Positions 47,901 to 58,277 of a DNA stretch of 64,000 nt are shown piece by piece. A program made the translations under genes and the position numbers. This DNA comes from Plazaster borealis (lineage: Eukaryota > Echinodermata > Asteroidea > Forcipulatida > Labidiasteridae). Under the pieces are notes generated by a model. It saw nothing but the letters and a program-made list of their open reading frames with translations. It made no database searches and was not told the DNA's origin. Within the stretch, counting starts at the first letter, position 1, and each line of letters starts with the position of its first letter. The stretch spans positions 14,156,135 through 14,220,134 of the forward strand of contig CM037462.1 of assembly GCA_021014325.1 (NCBI GenBank). The letters run 5' to 3'.

Positions 47901-50900
47901 CAAGCCTGTGAAAATTTGGGCTCAATTGGTCATCAAAGTTGCAAGAAAAGGATGAAAGAAAAAACACCCTTGTTGTACAAATTTGTGTGCTTTCAGATAG
48001 GAATAAAAACTTCTTGCAAGAAGTTTTTATTATTTTAGTGAGAAATTACCACTTTCTCAAAAACTACGTTACTTCAGAGGGAATCGTTTCCTACAATGTT
48101 TTATACTATCAACAGCTCTCCGTTGCTCGTTACCAAGTAAGTTTTTATGCTAATACTTGTTTTGAGTAATTACCAAACGTGTACGATACCTTTAAAAGAC
48201 ACTTTGGGATGAGTTAAGCAGTTAATGCATGGGGGTAAATTGAACTGTTTAGTTTAATTCACAACTAGCCTGAAACTGTGAACAAAGGTGTGTTTGATCA
48301 GAAGTATAACCGTCGAATGGAGATCACTCTGTATGTGGGTTAAGTGCTAGAAAAAGGTACAAACTCTAAGGATAGAAATTAGATAAAAATTAGTTAGGGA
48401 AGCCGTTAATAACATGCACAGCTTGGTACAACAACCAAAAAGGTCTCCTTAGCTGGCGGTTCACAAACAAACGTAAAAAGCTATCTTCACTGGATCATCA
48501 AAAACTATTAAATCTCAATGAGACAAGCAGAAGAAAGGAAAACAATTCAGTTGAAAGTCAACCTATCACCAGATCAGTTGAAAACAAAAACAAAACAGAG
48601 GATGTAAGACAAAACTAAAACATCCTGGAAGTCAAACTATAAAGTGCCAACAACTTTCATTCCCCCCCCAAACCCCCCCCCCCCCCTAAGCCTTTCAGTG
48701 AAACATGCAGCAGCCATTAATCCCACAATGCATCTCCAGCCGGGTAGCCTGCTCCACAAGATCAAAGGTTAAATAAAAAAAAAGGTGAAAGTTCATCTCC
48801 AGGAAGAAACCTGTGTCTTGGTGAACTGATAAATGAAGTGATCATGCAAATGCATTAAAAGAAGAATATGCTTGGAATGTTCGTTTTAGTTGTTGAACGT
48901 TAAGAGAAGACGTGAGATCATTGCGTTTAAAAAAAATATTACTTCTCGATTGAAGTTGGTTCCTCACTAGAGGGGGCCGGCGCCCAACACCTAGACGGAC
49001 GATGCGTACTGCACAGCACTGGGTCTGATACATGAACCTGATGAAGCAGACATAGAAGGGACGTAGGAAGGTAGGGTAGGAGCAAAGGAATGCAGGACGG
49101 TTACATCAGAGACGTCAGGAAATGTAAACAAAAAACTTCAGCAGTGTTGGGTAGAGGGGGTGGGGAGAGTGGAGATTGGGGTGGTAAGGGCCCAATTTCA
49201 TAGAGCAAATATTGCTTAACAGGTGTTTGCTAAGCAAATATGAGCAGGATACCAGTCACAGACTGTACTTGTGGAATGTTATTTTGGCTGGTTATCTTTA
49301 ATTCTGGTAAGCATAATTATGTTGTGCTTAGCTATGTGGATTGGGTTTTTAGTCCCTATCTGATTGTGTGGGTTTTCCTTGGAATAATTCTCTGTGGGTT
49401 TTCTTCCCACATCTAAAACTGGATCTTTCTTCATTGTCTTCTCTCCAGGGTTCTCCAAGAATTAATCAATACAAAATATAAATAAATCAAAAACAATTTT
49501 GTTTATTTTAACGTGTATTTTTTTTCTTCCAGGTTGCATTTTGTTTTGCGAAAGATTTCTATGCTCAGTTGTTATGTTTTGTTTTCCATTTTCCTTCAGA
49601 TAGGTCTCAATCCAAACTCCATTATGTAATTGGCAGACAATTTATTTTTTGTTGATCACTGGGTTTTGTTTTGCTGGATAGCATCATTAAGCCAAGACTT
49701 CCGAGGGAGGAAGACGACAGAGGGAGAGGGGGTCGTTACCTGTCGTTTCCTAATAAAGGGCACCAGAGTTCTCCCCTGGTTTTTTCAAAACTGTGGGGCA
49801 TTTTGGATCCAAATTTTTGGAAGTTTGGCCGAAGCACGCTAAATTGAAACAATGACTTTGAAATGTTCTCTATTTGGTGTTTATCTTAGTTTTAAAAGCC
49901 CTACTGTGCAATCTGGAGAATTCTATGTGGTTTTCTCTTGATAATTTTGGTGAAAAAAACCCCTGTATCAGCCGAAATTTGTGTGTATCGGCATGCAAAT
50001 CACGTGAATCGGCACGATACGCTAGCTTGTGCATGGGGAGAACCCTGGGTACCTGATTTTTTAGTCATCCGGCATCTGCCCCACACCCCCCTCCCCTCCA
50101 CCAAAAAGGAAATTGCTACTAATCTAAAGCAAAAGAAACAAGGCCAGCAGAGCAAAAAATCAAGGAGAGGGTAGGGTTCAATTTCATAGAGCTGCTTAAG
50201 CACGAAAAGTACAGCAAAATCAGCTTACCAGATTAAGGTTACCAGCCAAAATATCATTGTCACATGTACAATCTCTGACTGGTATCCTGCTCATTTTTGC
50301 TTAGCAGAAAATTGGTAAGCAATATTTCCTGCTTAATCAGCTCTATGAAATTGGGTCCAGGTATTTTGTCTACAACTACACCATCCCTTGCAGCAGTAAT
50401 TACAAGTCCAGTTACGCAAAGAATAACGTTCTGAACTATCTGCACGTTATACAACGTTTTCCATCTACATGATGTATTAAACAACAGGGTACAGTGGAAT
50501 GCCAAAAATGTTTCGCTGGGTATTTGAGATTTGTTTTTTAATAATAAGGCACCTTCTCAAAACTATTCCAGGATAACCTACGGAAAGACTTCTCCGCGGT
50601 TGATTTCCCAACATGCAAGATATCCCCAAGCAGTACAATCGTATTGTGGATAAGTTTGAGGGAAAAGTATTTCAACGATTAGTAAAACAAAGACCTTGAG
50701 ATTCTTGTCTACTGGAAACCATCAGGTAGTCCAGGTCAGGCACTTTCATTGACTTGAATTTGATTTTGAACTTTATTAAAATTGACACACTTCGTGACCC
50801 GAAGGTCAAATTACAGAGTCATTACAATAGTTAAAAATAGATAGATAATTGGCAGAATTAATAAGACCAAAAGAGTGTCCTTGATCAATAAATCAGGCAG

Positions 50901-53900
50901 GTCACAAGACGTACAAATTGCCGAGGGCTATGAGATCTTATAGCCCTTGCCAAACCACTGACTGCTCAGTGGAGAGTCTGTCAACATACCTGCCGATAAA
51001 ATGGGCTTTGTACTGGGCAAACATCTAACTATGAACAAAATCCATCCTCGACTTATATCCTCAATAAATAATTTACCCTTTGTGGTTATAGTTTTCCCGC
51101 AACTTATCCTGAACAAGTTTTGAGAAGGTGTCTAAAGCGAGCATGCAATCATAGCATCAAGTTTTCCAATCGCTTAACGAATCAGTACAAGTAACTCAAG
51201 ATCATCTAAGGTCTATCACATGGTTTTGGTCTGACTTGATTGTGACAGTTCTCACATTACAGTCACCACAGACGCCAGAAGTCTGCTTTTCTAAATGTTT
51301 TCTTGTGACTTAAAGGGAAAGTATATCTATGGTTTTTGGAACCGTTTGATTGTTTTAATCATATATAAATGTAGATATATATACTAAAACTAACATGTGA
51401 AAATTTCATATCAAAAGGTGCTCACGTTTTTAAGATATTGCCGAAAATCCAGAGCAAATATGTCCACACAGGAAGAATAATCCGTAATTGGAATACACAA
51501 TCTGACAGTAATGTTTCTCAGATTCAAATTTAGGGGGATAAAAACTTTGAAGTGAAATGATTCTCAAAATGCATTATACTATCGAAAGCTACTGTACTTC
51601 TAACCAAGAAGGTTTTTATTGCCATTAATTTTAAGACTGATTACCAAACGTATACCTTCCCTCTAAAGGGTGTGCACAACATTCGTAAGATTGAACAAAC
51701 TAATTTATGGTACGGGATTTCGGTGGAAAACTTAAGATTCCTAAATGATGTTCATAGCCTTGCATGGTGTCGATAATAGGAGGTGACTATTACTAGTCAA
51801 CCTGCGGGTAAAAAAATGTGTAAGGCTATTTAGGGAGGAGTGTCGGCTCTGAAAAAGAGCCGACGTGGTCACAACGTTTCAAAACAGTATTCCAGGGAAT
51901 GGATAAACCAAGATTGGACCAACCCTATGACCATGACAGCTACCTCTAAGTGACTCAAACTAACCTGAGTTTCTACCATTGGATGAGGTGGAGAGTTTAC
52001 GATGACCCTGATCAACGCTGCAGGAGCCTGTAGTGTTACTCAACCTCTTCTCTTCCTGGCTCCAGATGCGTCGTTTCTAAACGAGAAAAACAATCAAGCC
52101 AGATTGTCAGCTTTAAATTTGATATACATTAAAGACTGCAACAGCCTATCGGGCAGGAGAGTAAACTGAGAGTAAAAGAGTAAAAAAAACAGAACTTTCT
52201 GTTAAGTGGCTATAAACTTATCTCTTCTCGAAAAGAGTTGAGGTTCTGGTATAGAAACACTAGGAACACTGTAGAGGTGTGACAAAAAAAGAAAATGACA
52301 GACAGAGTTTTCTTCTTTGTCGAAGCTCACTCATGCTTCTAATCAGAGCCACCACTTTTTTGATGAAGAGATTTATATCGATGTGTCATGGCTGAGAAGT
52401 CTAGAGCACCAGACTCAAGTTCTGGGCCCAATTTTATAGAGCTGCTTAAGCACAAAAACTAGCTAAGCACAACAAAAAAGGTTACTAGTTAAAATTTCAT
52501 TTTACATGTAGTATCTGTGACTGGTATACTGCTTATTGATGCTTAGCAGAAATGTTTTAAAGGCACTGGACACGTTTGGTAATTGTCAAAGACCAGTATT
52601 CTCACTTGGTGTATCCAAACAGATGCATAAAATAACAAACCTGTGAAAAATTGGGCTCAATTGGTCATCGAAGTTGCAAGAAAATAATGAAAGAAAAAAC
52701 TACCTTGTTGCACAAATTTGTGTGCTTTCAGATGCCTGAAAAAGACTTCAGGCCAGAAGTCTTTTCCAGATTCAAAAATTTCAGTGAGAAATTACCTTTT
52801 TTCTCAAAAACTACGTAACTTCAGAAGGAGTCATTTCTAACAATGTTTTATACTATCAACAGCTCTCCGCTGCTTGTTACCAAGTAAGTTTTTATGCTAT
52901 TTTTTTGGGGAGTAATTACCAAACGTGTACAGTGCCTTTAAGCAATTTTTTCTGCTTAAGCAGCTCAATGAAATTGGGCCCTGGTGGCTAGTCATCCAGG
53001 TGTGGGTTCGAATCCCGGTCATGACACTTGTGTGTGAACTATAGTTGCACTTTTGGGCAAGCAGTTGCTGTTTTGATCAGTCACTGGATTGGAGCTTAAT
53101 GGATCGGTGTCTTACATCATTCGTGAAAAAACCCAAAGCTCGGACACAATACAGTGTGCACTAACCCCTGATGAAGAACTTGACCGATGTTGGTTGGAAC
53201 CAGTGAAGAATGTTGCTCCGTAGCGATCACGTATGCAGTCAGGCATCCATGTGCTGTTACGTATGTAACGTCGGTACTCCTTCACTACCTGTAATGCAAG
53301 GCCAGGAAAACAATATTTCTTAAAAACTAGAGGATTGGATTTAATTTATGGATTTAGTCTTTTACTTCTCTTGTCCTTCTTAATAATAACAATATTAATA
53401 CAAGCATTTATAAAGCACCTTTTTCCAATGGTTGCAATGCGCTGAGGGCAGTAATTCCAGAGAAGAACATTGTAAAGAACAGGGACATTAAGATGAAAAT
53501 AAGTAAGACTTGAGTTTACGTTTGAATTGAAGAATAGATTGTAAGTCTGAATGTTGAGAGGTAAAGAGTTCCAGCATCTGGGTCCAGCTACTGAGAAGGC
53601 CTTGTGACCTGCATGTTTGAATGTGTGATGTATTTTTAAGTAACGCTCTGAGCGGAGGCAACTTCGGTCGGGCATGCTGAAAACAAGTGAGTCTGTTATG
53701 TATTTTGGGTGTGTGTTCGAAAGTGCTTTGTACATATTCACAGCTGTTTTGTAGATAATGCGTTTTTGAATGGGTAACCAATGTAGTTGTTGAAGTAGCG
53801 GCGATGCGTATGAGTGTTTTGGTTGCATGTGTATGATACGAGCAGTGTGTGTTGAAGGTTTTGAAGTCGAGTGATGTCAGACTGTTTCATTCCATTGAAG

Positions 53901-56900
53901 AGAGAATTACAGTAGTCAGTAATGGTGCCAGGTTCCTACGCATGTTATGCACATCCTTAAATTCTATGGAAATTAACGGCTAGAGAGTTTGGCAAGCTCA
54001 CCTTTTCGTTCATGAAGCAGTGGAATACGAAGATGAAGACTCCCTGGAATGCGTTAGCGATGGTGAAGATGTAAGCGAAGGCGAGCAGGCTCTCAGTAAC
54101 GTAGAGGAGACCAAACGCCCAGGTGATACCAAGGAGACATAGTAAGACCAACGCTCCACGCACCCACGACCTGTCAACAACAAAATGAACCACTCTCTTA
54201 TTACTGCTGCAGATGTGATCAACATATTATTTATATAGGATTTGAGGCATTGCATGGTGAGGTATCAATATATATTTGGTTTGCGTTAATACCATGTGTA
54301 TATCTACTTGCTAGGTAGATTTTGTTCTTTGAGAACTTGTCTTGCTTTTTATTCTACTGCCGCAGAGTAGAATATTCGGAATTCGGGAGACTTCTCAGTT
54401 CTGAAAAGAACTGTCCTGCTTTTTAACTACTAACTGGGCGGAAGGTAGGAAATCGGGCGGGACTACAACTTTCGCTATGTGGATCGGGGGGACTTCTCGT
54501 TAATAACTACACTGCCACGGAGTTAGTTCTTAATAGGTCTCAACGTTTCGACTAGCTTGCTCTAGTCATCGTCAGGAGACATATTTATTGTTATTGTTAT
54601 TTTCTTTTTCTTCAACTTGAGATGATATAATTTCCCCTCCCCACAGTAGTGTGGGGAAACGTCTACGAGTGATACTTACCCAAATAGCACAACTATTGCA
54701 AATTTTCATAGCCGAAAGGCAACGTTGCTACAAGTTTTACAACTATAGAGGGCGCCCCTCTCAGGCCTACCCATCATGCAATGCAGTGACTATGCTATGA
54801 GGTGATACAATGGTACCCACAACCATTCGGGATGCAAATACACAAGAAAAAAGAAGAGGACAACAAAAAACCCAAACCCACAAACAACAACAACAAAACA
54901 TGGTTAGACTTCAAACGAGCAAACAATATTTACGCCCCCTTAACCTTGGACACTTGAAAGCAGCCTCGTTACCATAGGCAGCGCGCCGTATCGATACCTC
55001 TCATCACTAACCCCTGGAAGGGAAGCACAGAAAATCAATGCTGATTGGCTTAACAAAAGTGACTGCTCTGCGTGCATGCTTATTAAAAACATTTGAACGC
55101 TTGTAGGGCGCTTGTCGGGTGCTTAGTATGTTAAAAATGCACGTGTTTTGACGAAATACACTTCAAATTAATCACGTTTTTACGTGGTCACCCTAAACTG
55201 CATACAGTAAGACATATCATAAGTTCAAAAAGAATGAGAGGGGACCAGTTACTCTATGACTTGATGCGTCTTTTGTAACGCGCTCTGCGTACGTCTCTAA
55301 CACAGAATGGATCAACCAAAGGACTAATTAAAATATCCAATATATTTCAAAGTCACACTTCCAGGGGTTATGACGCGCAAGGCATCCTGGGAAAGAAAAA
55401 AAATGGTGCGGCGAGATCGTACACCACTGGGAACGAGGTTGACTTGAAAGGGTCTGACCACCACACTCAAGAGTGCATCCCTTTGATGAGCTCACTTTTA
55501 AAAAGTAAACCTGAAATTTAAAGAAGGATGAAGAGGGGAAAGGAAAGAGATGGTTTGGAAACCTGAATGATTGGAGGAGAAGAATGTAAGAAGATGATGC
55601 ATTGCTAGGTGATCAAGTTATCTACCTGAAGAGCCAACATAAATTAGGGGCCATATAGGGTCAAATTGGGTAATTAAAACAGGCAACATAGTGATAGACA
55701 AAATGTATATTGTGCAACCAAAGTGTTCCTTTTATAGCATACAGTGCAGTGCAGTTAATTACCTTCAAATTGCCTGTAAAAAAACTGCCCTGTTTGACAT
55801 GGCCTTTAAACCTTGGGTCTTTTTCATTTCAAATTGTCCAGTTAAAACAAAAAAACAAAAACAAAACATGATCCACAGCTCTCCATAGTGTTTGCCCTGG
55901 CTGGTGAACTGAGCGAGGTGGTAAAACTTAAATTTAGGATTGCAGCAAACTGTGCAATGGTTTCCTTCTACACATTCAAAATTAGGTGTTCTTGATACAT
56001 AGAGGTCAAAGAAAAAGCTCATAAATGACACAAAATGAAAAATTGTTCTTTTTTCCTTTATGGCAAATCTTCTCAACCACAAAGCAGTTTAGCAGAAAAT
56101 TCAATGACTTGGGACATTTATTTTTTCACTATGTAAGTGTGGCTGCATTTTGGTGAGTTCATCATGGAGAAAGGCTGAAAATGAAGTATATTTTCTGTCA
56201 CTACGTTACAAAAATTCATGGAGCCGCTGAGTCAAAATTGGCCAAGCACAGAAACATTTTGTTGCTTAGCAGAAATCGGTCACCAACCAAATTATCTCAT
56301 GATGTATATGATTGTAACTGGTGGCCTGGAAATTTTTGCTAAGCAAAGCGATGTTTTTTGCTGAGCAGACATTTGAAACTGGGCCCAGACCAACTATGTT
56401 TTATTATTCAAAGTATAACAATTTGAAATCCATTATAAAACATGGAATTCATGCTTATCACTGCAATGCTTGTTGTTTTAAAAAGCACAGTGATTTGGAG
56501 GGTTACTTTAAACAAAAAAATACAGCAAAGCAAAATGTACTTGATTTGGGCAGGTTTTTTTTAAAACAAAAAAAAACACCACAACAAAATTTGGGAAAGT
56601 TCTGTTTAAAGAAACAGGAACAAGTGTAAGAGGTAACCAAAATAAATAGTAAACTTGCGGGTACAACCATGTCTAAAAACTCTTTTGTGGGAGTGTTGGC
56701 TCTGAAAAGAGCCGGTGGGGTCTTGACGTTTCGACAGTATACTCTGCTCGTCTTCAGGAGCAAGTGTAGAAAGAAAAACCCTCTTTTTTTAACAACATAA
56801 TCAAGGTATAACACTTGGGAAACTACCAACAACTACGTATCCAAAACCATGCTGATAAAAATGATTAGACGAATCTGTTCAAAACACATCATGCAACATT

Positions 56901-57293
56901 GAAAAAACACAGTTACGATCAATAGACCCTATGAAGAGAACAACTGCTTTAGTTTAATTTTAGGGGGTTGGGGTAGGGGGTTAAAACCAAGGCTATACCA
57001 TTGTGCATGGGGGGGGGGAGTGTAAACGCCAAACAGGATGAACAAGGGTAATCGGAAAGGGCAAACAACATTCAATATTCACTTAGGAAATTCTCATGGT
57101 AAACCCCAAAGCAGAAAAAACCTTCAAACAAAAAGAAACCAAAAGAGAGGAGAATTTAAAATAAAAATGAAAAAGGAAAAGTTCACACACAACGAGTAGG
57201 GGATAACACACCCCCCTAGCTACACCATCGATCAGTCCATTTTGGCCAATAAGATGTACTTACGCGGCTACTTCCAAATTGCTCTCCCCCAGA
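44386..57293 (-). CDS. Gene 2: adhesion GPCR, 3' part only (ICL3, TM6-TM7, cytoplasmic tail)
   Basis: Minus-strand exons 57293-57264, 54170-54002, 52076-51965 and 44951-44386 join in frame (phases 2, 0, 1). Together they give part of ICL3, TM6, TM7, a basic helix-8 region and a long tail of 188 residues. TM6-TM7 ([20 protein letters not shown] ... [13 protein letters not shown]) is closer to vertebrate latrophilins ([17 protein letters not shown]) than gene 1 is. It converges on gene 1: the two stop codons face each other across about 10 kb. TM1-TM5, GPS and ectodomain were not found up to base 64000 and presumably lie beyond it, so the subfamily cannot be fixed. An exon between 54002 and 52076 cannot be excluded, though that gap looks filled with transposons. 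Confidence 0.88.
45439..45836. mobile_element. Two family A MITEs in tandem
   Basis: Copies about 45439-45597 (diverged) and 45644-45836 (CAG/GGC...GGCC/TAG flanks). In the last intron of gene 2. Confidence 0.75.
46306..46798. mobile_element. MITE family K, copy 1
   Basis: TIR GGCACCTTCTCAAAACTATT / AATAGTTTTGAGAAGGTACC, about 490 bp. Second copy at 50548-51132. Confidence 0.82.
47571..47703. mobile_element. Small MITE, GGGGCTGATTTCACA ends
   Basis: TIR GGGGCTGATTTCACA / TGTGAAATCGGCCCC, 133 bp, in the last intron of gene 2. Confidence 0.75.
47824..48193 (+). mobile_element. TTAA MITE family B, full length
   Basis: TTAAAGGTACTGAACACGTTTGG ... CCAAACGTGTACGATACCTTTAA. Central hairpin AAAAACTTCTTGC/GAAGTTTTT. 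Confidence 0.88.
48991..49037 (-). CDS. Candidate alternative last exon of gene 2
   Basis: After the 51965 donor (phase 1), a very pyrimidine-rich tract runs about 49075-49041 and ends TTCATCAG/GT. Read in phase 1 it gives [15 protein letters not shown] and a stop at 48991-48993. The ending ASSV is also a class I PDZ ligand. No transcript evidence exists, and a good splice acceptor plus a short ORF can arise by chance. The region also reads open in another frame. Confidence 0.22.
49188..49334. mobile_element. Family A MITE truncated by SINE 2 body
   Basis: GGGCCCAATTTCATAGAGC to GTGCTTAGCTA, then directly GTGGATTGGGTTTTTAGTCCC of SINE family 2 (to about 49450). Confidence 0.75.
50175..50357. 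mobile_element. Family A MITE
   Basis: TAG/GGTTCAATTTCATAGAGC ... GCTCTATGAAATTGGGTC/CAG. Confidence 0.85.
50548..51132. mobile_element. MITE family K, copy 2, TAA flanks
   Basis: GGCACCTTCTCAAAACTATT ... TTTTGAGAAGGTGTC with TAA at 50545-50547 and 51133-51135, a PIF/Harbinger-type target. Contains an extra LINE-tail-like block at about 50758-50855. Confidence 0.82.
51312..51664 (+). mobile_element. TTAA MITE family G
   Basis: TTAAAGGGAAAGTATATCTATGG ... CCAAACGTATACCTTCCCTCTAA; related to 26724-27106. Confidence 0.8.
51965..52076 (-). CDS. Gene 2 exon: basic juxtamembrane tail
   Basis: 112 nt, phase 0 in and phase 1 out, reading [14 protein letters not shown] then a Ser/Thr/Asn-rich stretch. 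KKRRIW directly after TM7 fits helix 8 and a membrane-proximal basic patch. Acceptor CTCGTTTAG, donor TCAG/GTTAGT. No stop in this frame; the joined codon GGA leads correctly into the last exon. Confidence 0.85.
52425..52980. mobile_element. Family A MITE, itself interrupted, CTG duplication
   Basis: GGCCCAATTTTATAGAGCTGC ... CAGCTCAATGAAATTGGGCC with CTG at 52422-52424 and 52981-52983. Family B lies inside it. Confidence 0.9.
52561..52937 (+). mobile_element. TTAA MITE family B inside family A
   Basis: AGGCACTGGACACGTTTGG ... CCAAACGTGTACAGTGCCT with TTAA at 52557-52560 and 52938-52941. TTAA duplication is the piggyBac-type target, so mobilisation by a piggyBac-like transposase is inferred. 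Confidence 0.9.
53346..53935 (-). pseudogene. LINE ORF2 (CR1/L2-like) 3' pseudogene
   Basis: Minus strand reads [10 protein letters not shown] ..., then after a frameshift [20 protein letters not shown] and CLRSERY, then [20 protein letters not shown], switching frame again near the end. These are the standard C-terminal motifs of CR1/L2-type non-LTR ORF2. Frameshifted and 5'-truncated. The 3' end is near 53385 with GCGCTTTATAAA-like and ATTATT text. Lies between two gene 2 exons. Confidence 0.85.
54002..54170 (-). CDS. Gene 2 exon: TM6, ECL3, TM7
   Basis: 57 codons, phase 2 in and phase 0 out. TM6 [21 protein letters not shown]3 VTES, TM7 [19 protein letters not shown], then HCFMNEK. Acceptor TGTTGACAG, donor AAAAG/GTGAGC. 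Equivalent to two gene 1 exons (27612-27738 and the start of 30518-30658) without the intron after the Gln. Confidence 0.96.
54537..54580 (-). ncRNA. Hammerhead-ribozyme-like motif
   Basis: Minus strand in order: GTCTC, CTGACGA (core), T, GACTAG-AGCAAG-CTAGTC (stem II), GAAAC, GTT, GAGAC. GTCTC and GAGAC pair as stem I. CTGANGA...GAAA and an NUH triplet (GUU) are the conserved hammerhead elements. Helix III is almost absent and one U is bulged, so activity as a monomer is doubtful. By known precedent, minimal type I hammerheads occur in Penelope-like retroelements. Confidence 0.45.
54965..55441. mobile_element. MITE-like element with CCTCGTT(A/C)CCA ends
   Basis: CCTCGTTACCATAGGC at the left and CACTGGGAACGAGG at the right. 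CpG-rich relative to the intron. Contains ACCCCTGGAAG and CTTCCAGGGGT as an inner inverted pair. Confidence 0.55.
56205..56396. mobile_element. Family A MITE, diverged
   Basis: AAAATTCATGGAGCCGCTGAG ... GAAACTGGGCCCAG with CACCAACCAAAT and GTAACTGGTGG inside. Confidence 0.65.
57264..57293 (-). CDS. Gene 2 microexon (30 nt) in ICL3
   Basis: Acceptor CCTTTCCAG and donor CCGC/GTAAGT flank exactly 30 nt. In phase 2 it reads LGESNLEVA plus a split codon and joins to ASWVRG of the next exon. The joined text aligns with the latrophilin ICL3-TM6 boundary (..RLENIKSWVLGA). Phase 2 both sides makes it symmetric, so skipping would remove ten residues without a frameshift. It is too short for ORF finding; support is splice sites, frame and family alignment. 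Confidence 0.75.
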
Positions 57294-57690
57294 CTGGAAA
57301 GGCGGAGTGAGTTAAACAGAAAGAGAAACAGTTGAAAACACTATTCAGACAACAAGTTTATAATCTATGGCACCGGGGGGAAATAAAAATCACAAGGGGC
57401 CATTCAGAATAGTCGATATAAAAAAAAAAAAAATTGGTTATAAAATCTATACACTGAAGAACAAAGTAATGCCTCAAATGAAACACATATTTTCGTAAAA
57501 TATGTCCACGCAAAATTTGTGGGGATAAACAGTGATACATTTTTCCTGTACTTCGAAGTGAAAAGTTTCTCAAAATGCATTAAAGTATCTAAAGCTGCTG
57601 TACTTCTTACCAAGTAAGTTTTTATTGCCATTCATTTTCAGAGTCATTACCAAACGTATATTCCGGCCCCTTTAAGATGGATATGACATT

Positions 57691-57873
57691 GGCCCAATGT
57701 CATAAGGCTGTTAAGCAGAAAACAAATGCCTAGTAAATTTCTTATGAGCGGGGCACCAGTCCCAAAAAGCTTAACTTTATGACATTTTGGCTGGTAACCA
57801 TTTGTTAAGCAAGTTTTTATAAGAACTTAGCACATTTTGTTTTTGCTTACAGGCTTTTTATGACATTGGGCCC
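57691..57873. mobile_element. Family A MITE
   Basis: GGCCCAATGTCATAAGGCTG ... TTTATGACATTGGGCCC. Directly follows a family G fragment (57500-57673). Confidence 0.8.
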
Positions 57874-58277
57874 TTCTTGCAGTTAGGAAAATAATATTCT
57901 GTAATTTAATAATGTCACTCTGACGATGGGGTGATACCAATGCGTATGTGTACACCAAATCTAGAACAACAACATATAAAAAAGTGTGCTTGCTGCGATA
58001 TATATACACAGATATAAATAAAAATCAACTTCAAACAAAAAAACAGTACATTTTTTTTTGATGAAAAAATTGAAATTGGTTCTCTAAAGTACATTATTGC
58101 ATGTAAAAGGATTGTTTTGTAGGATCCTAACGGATCTAAAATACCAAAGCCTCGGTTAAGACTTGAGACTCTTCTTGGTAGACAAAATTCATTGAGTTAA
58201 AACTTTATTCAATAAACACATGTACCATCTGAGACTGGTATCCTGCTCATTTGTTGCTTGTTAAGCAATATTAAGCA

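Larger units (their letters stand above)
52384..53300 (+). mobile_element. SINE family 1 interrupted by nested MITEs
   Basis: Head GTGTCATGGCTGAGAAGTCTAG ... CTCAAGTTCTG (52384-52424) and remainder GTGTGGGTTCGAATCCCGGTCATGACAC (53004 on) are split by the family A MITE at 52425-52980. Body runs on to about 53300. Confidence 0.85.

Noticed and set aside
53346..53828. 160-aa ORF as a functional gene
   Set aside because: Clearly the end of a LINE ORF2 with frameshifts and no catalytic region.
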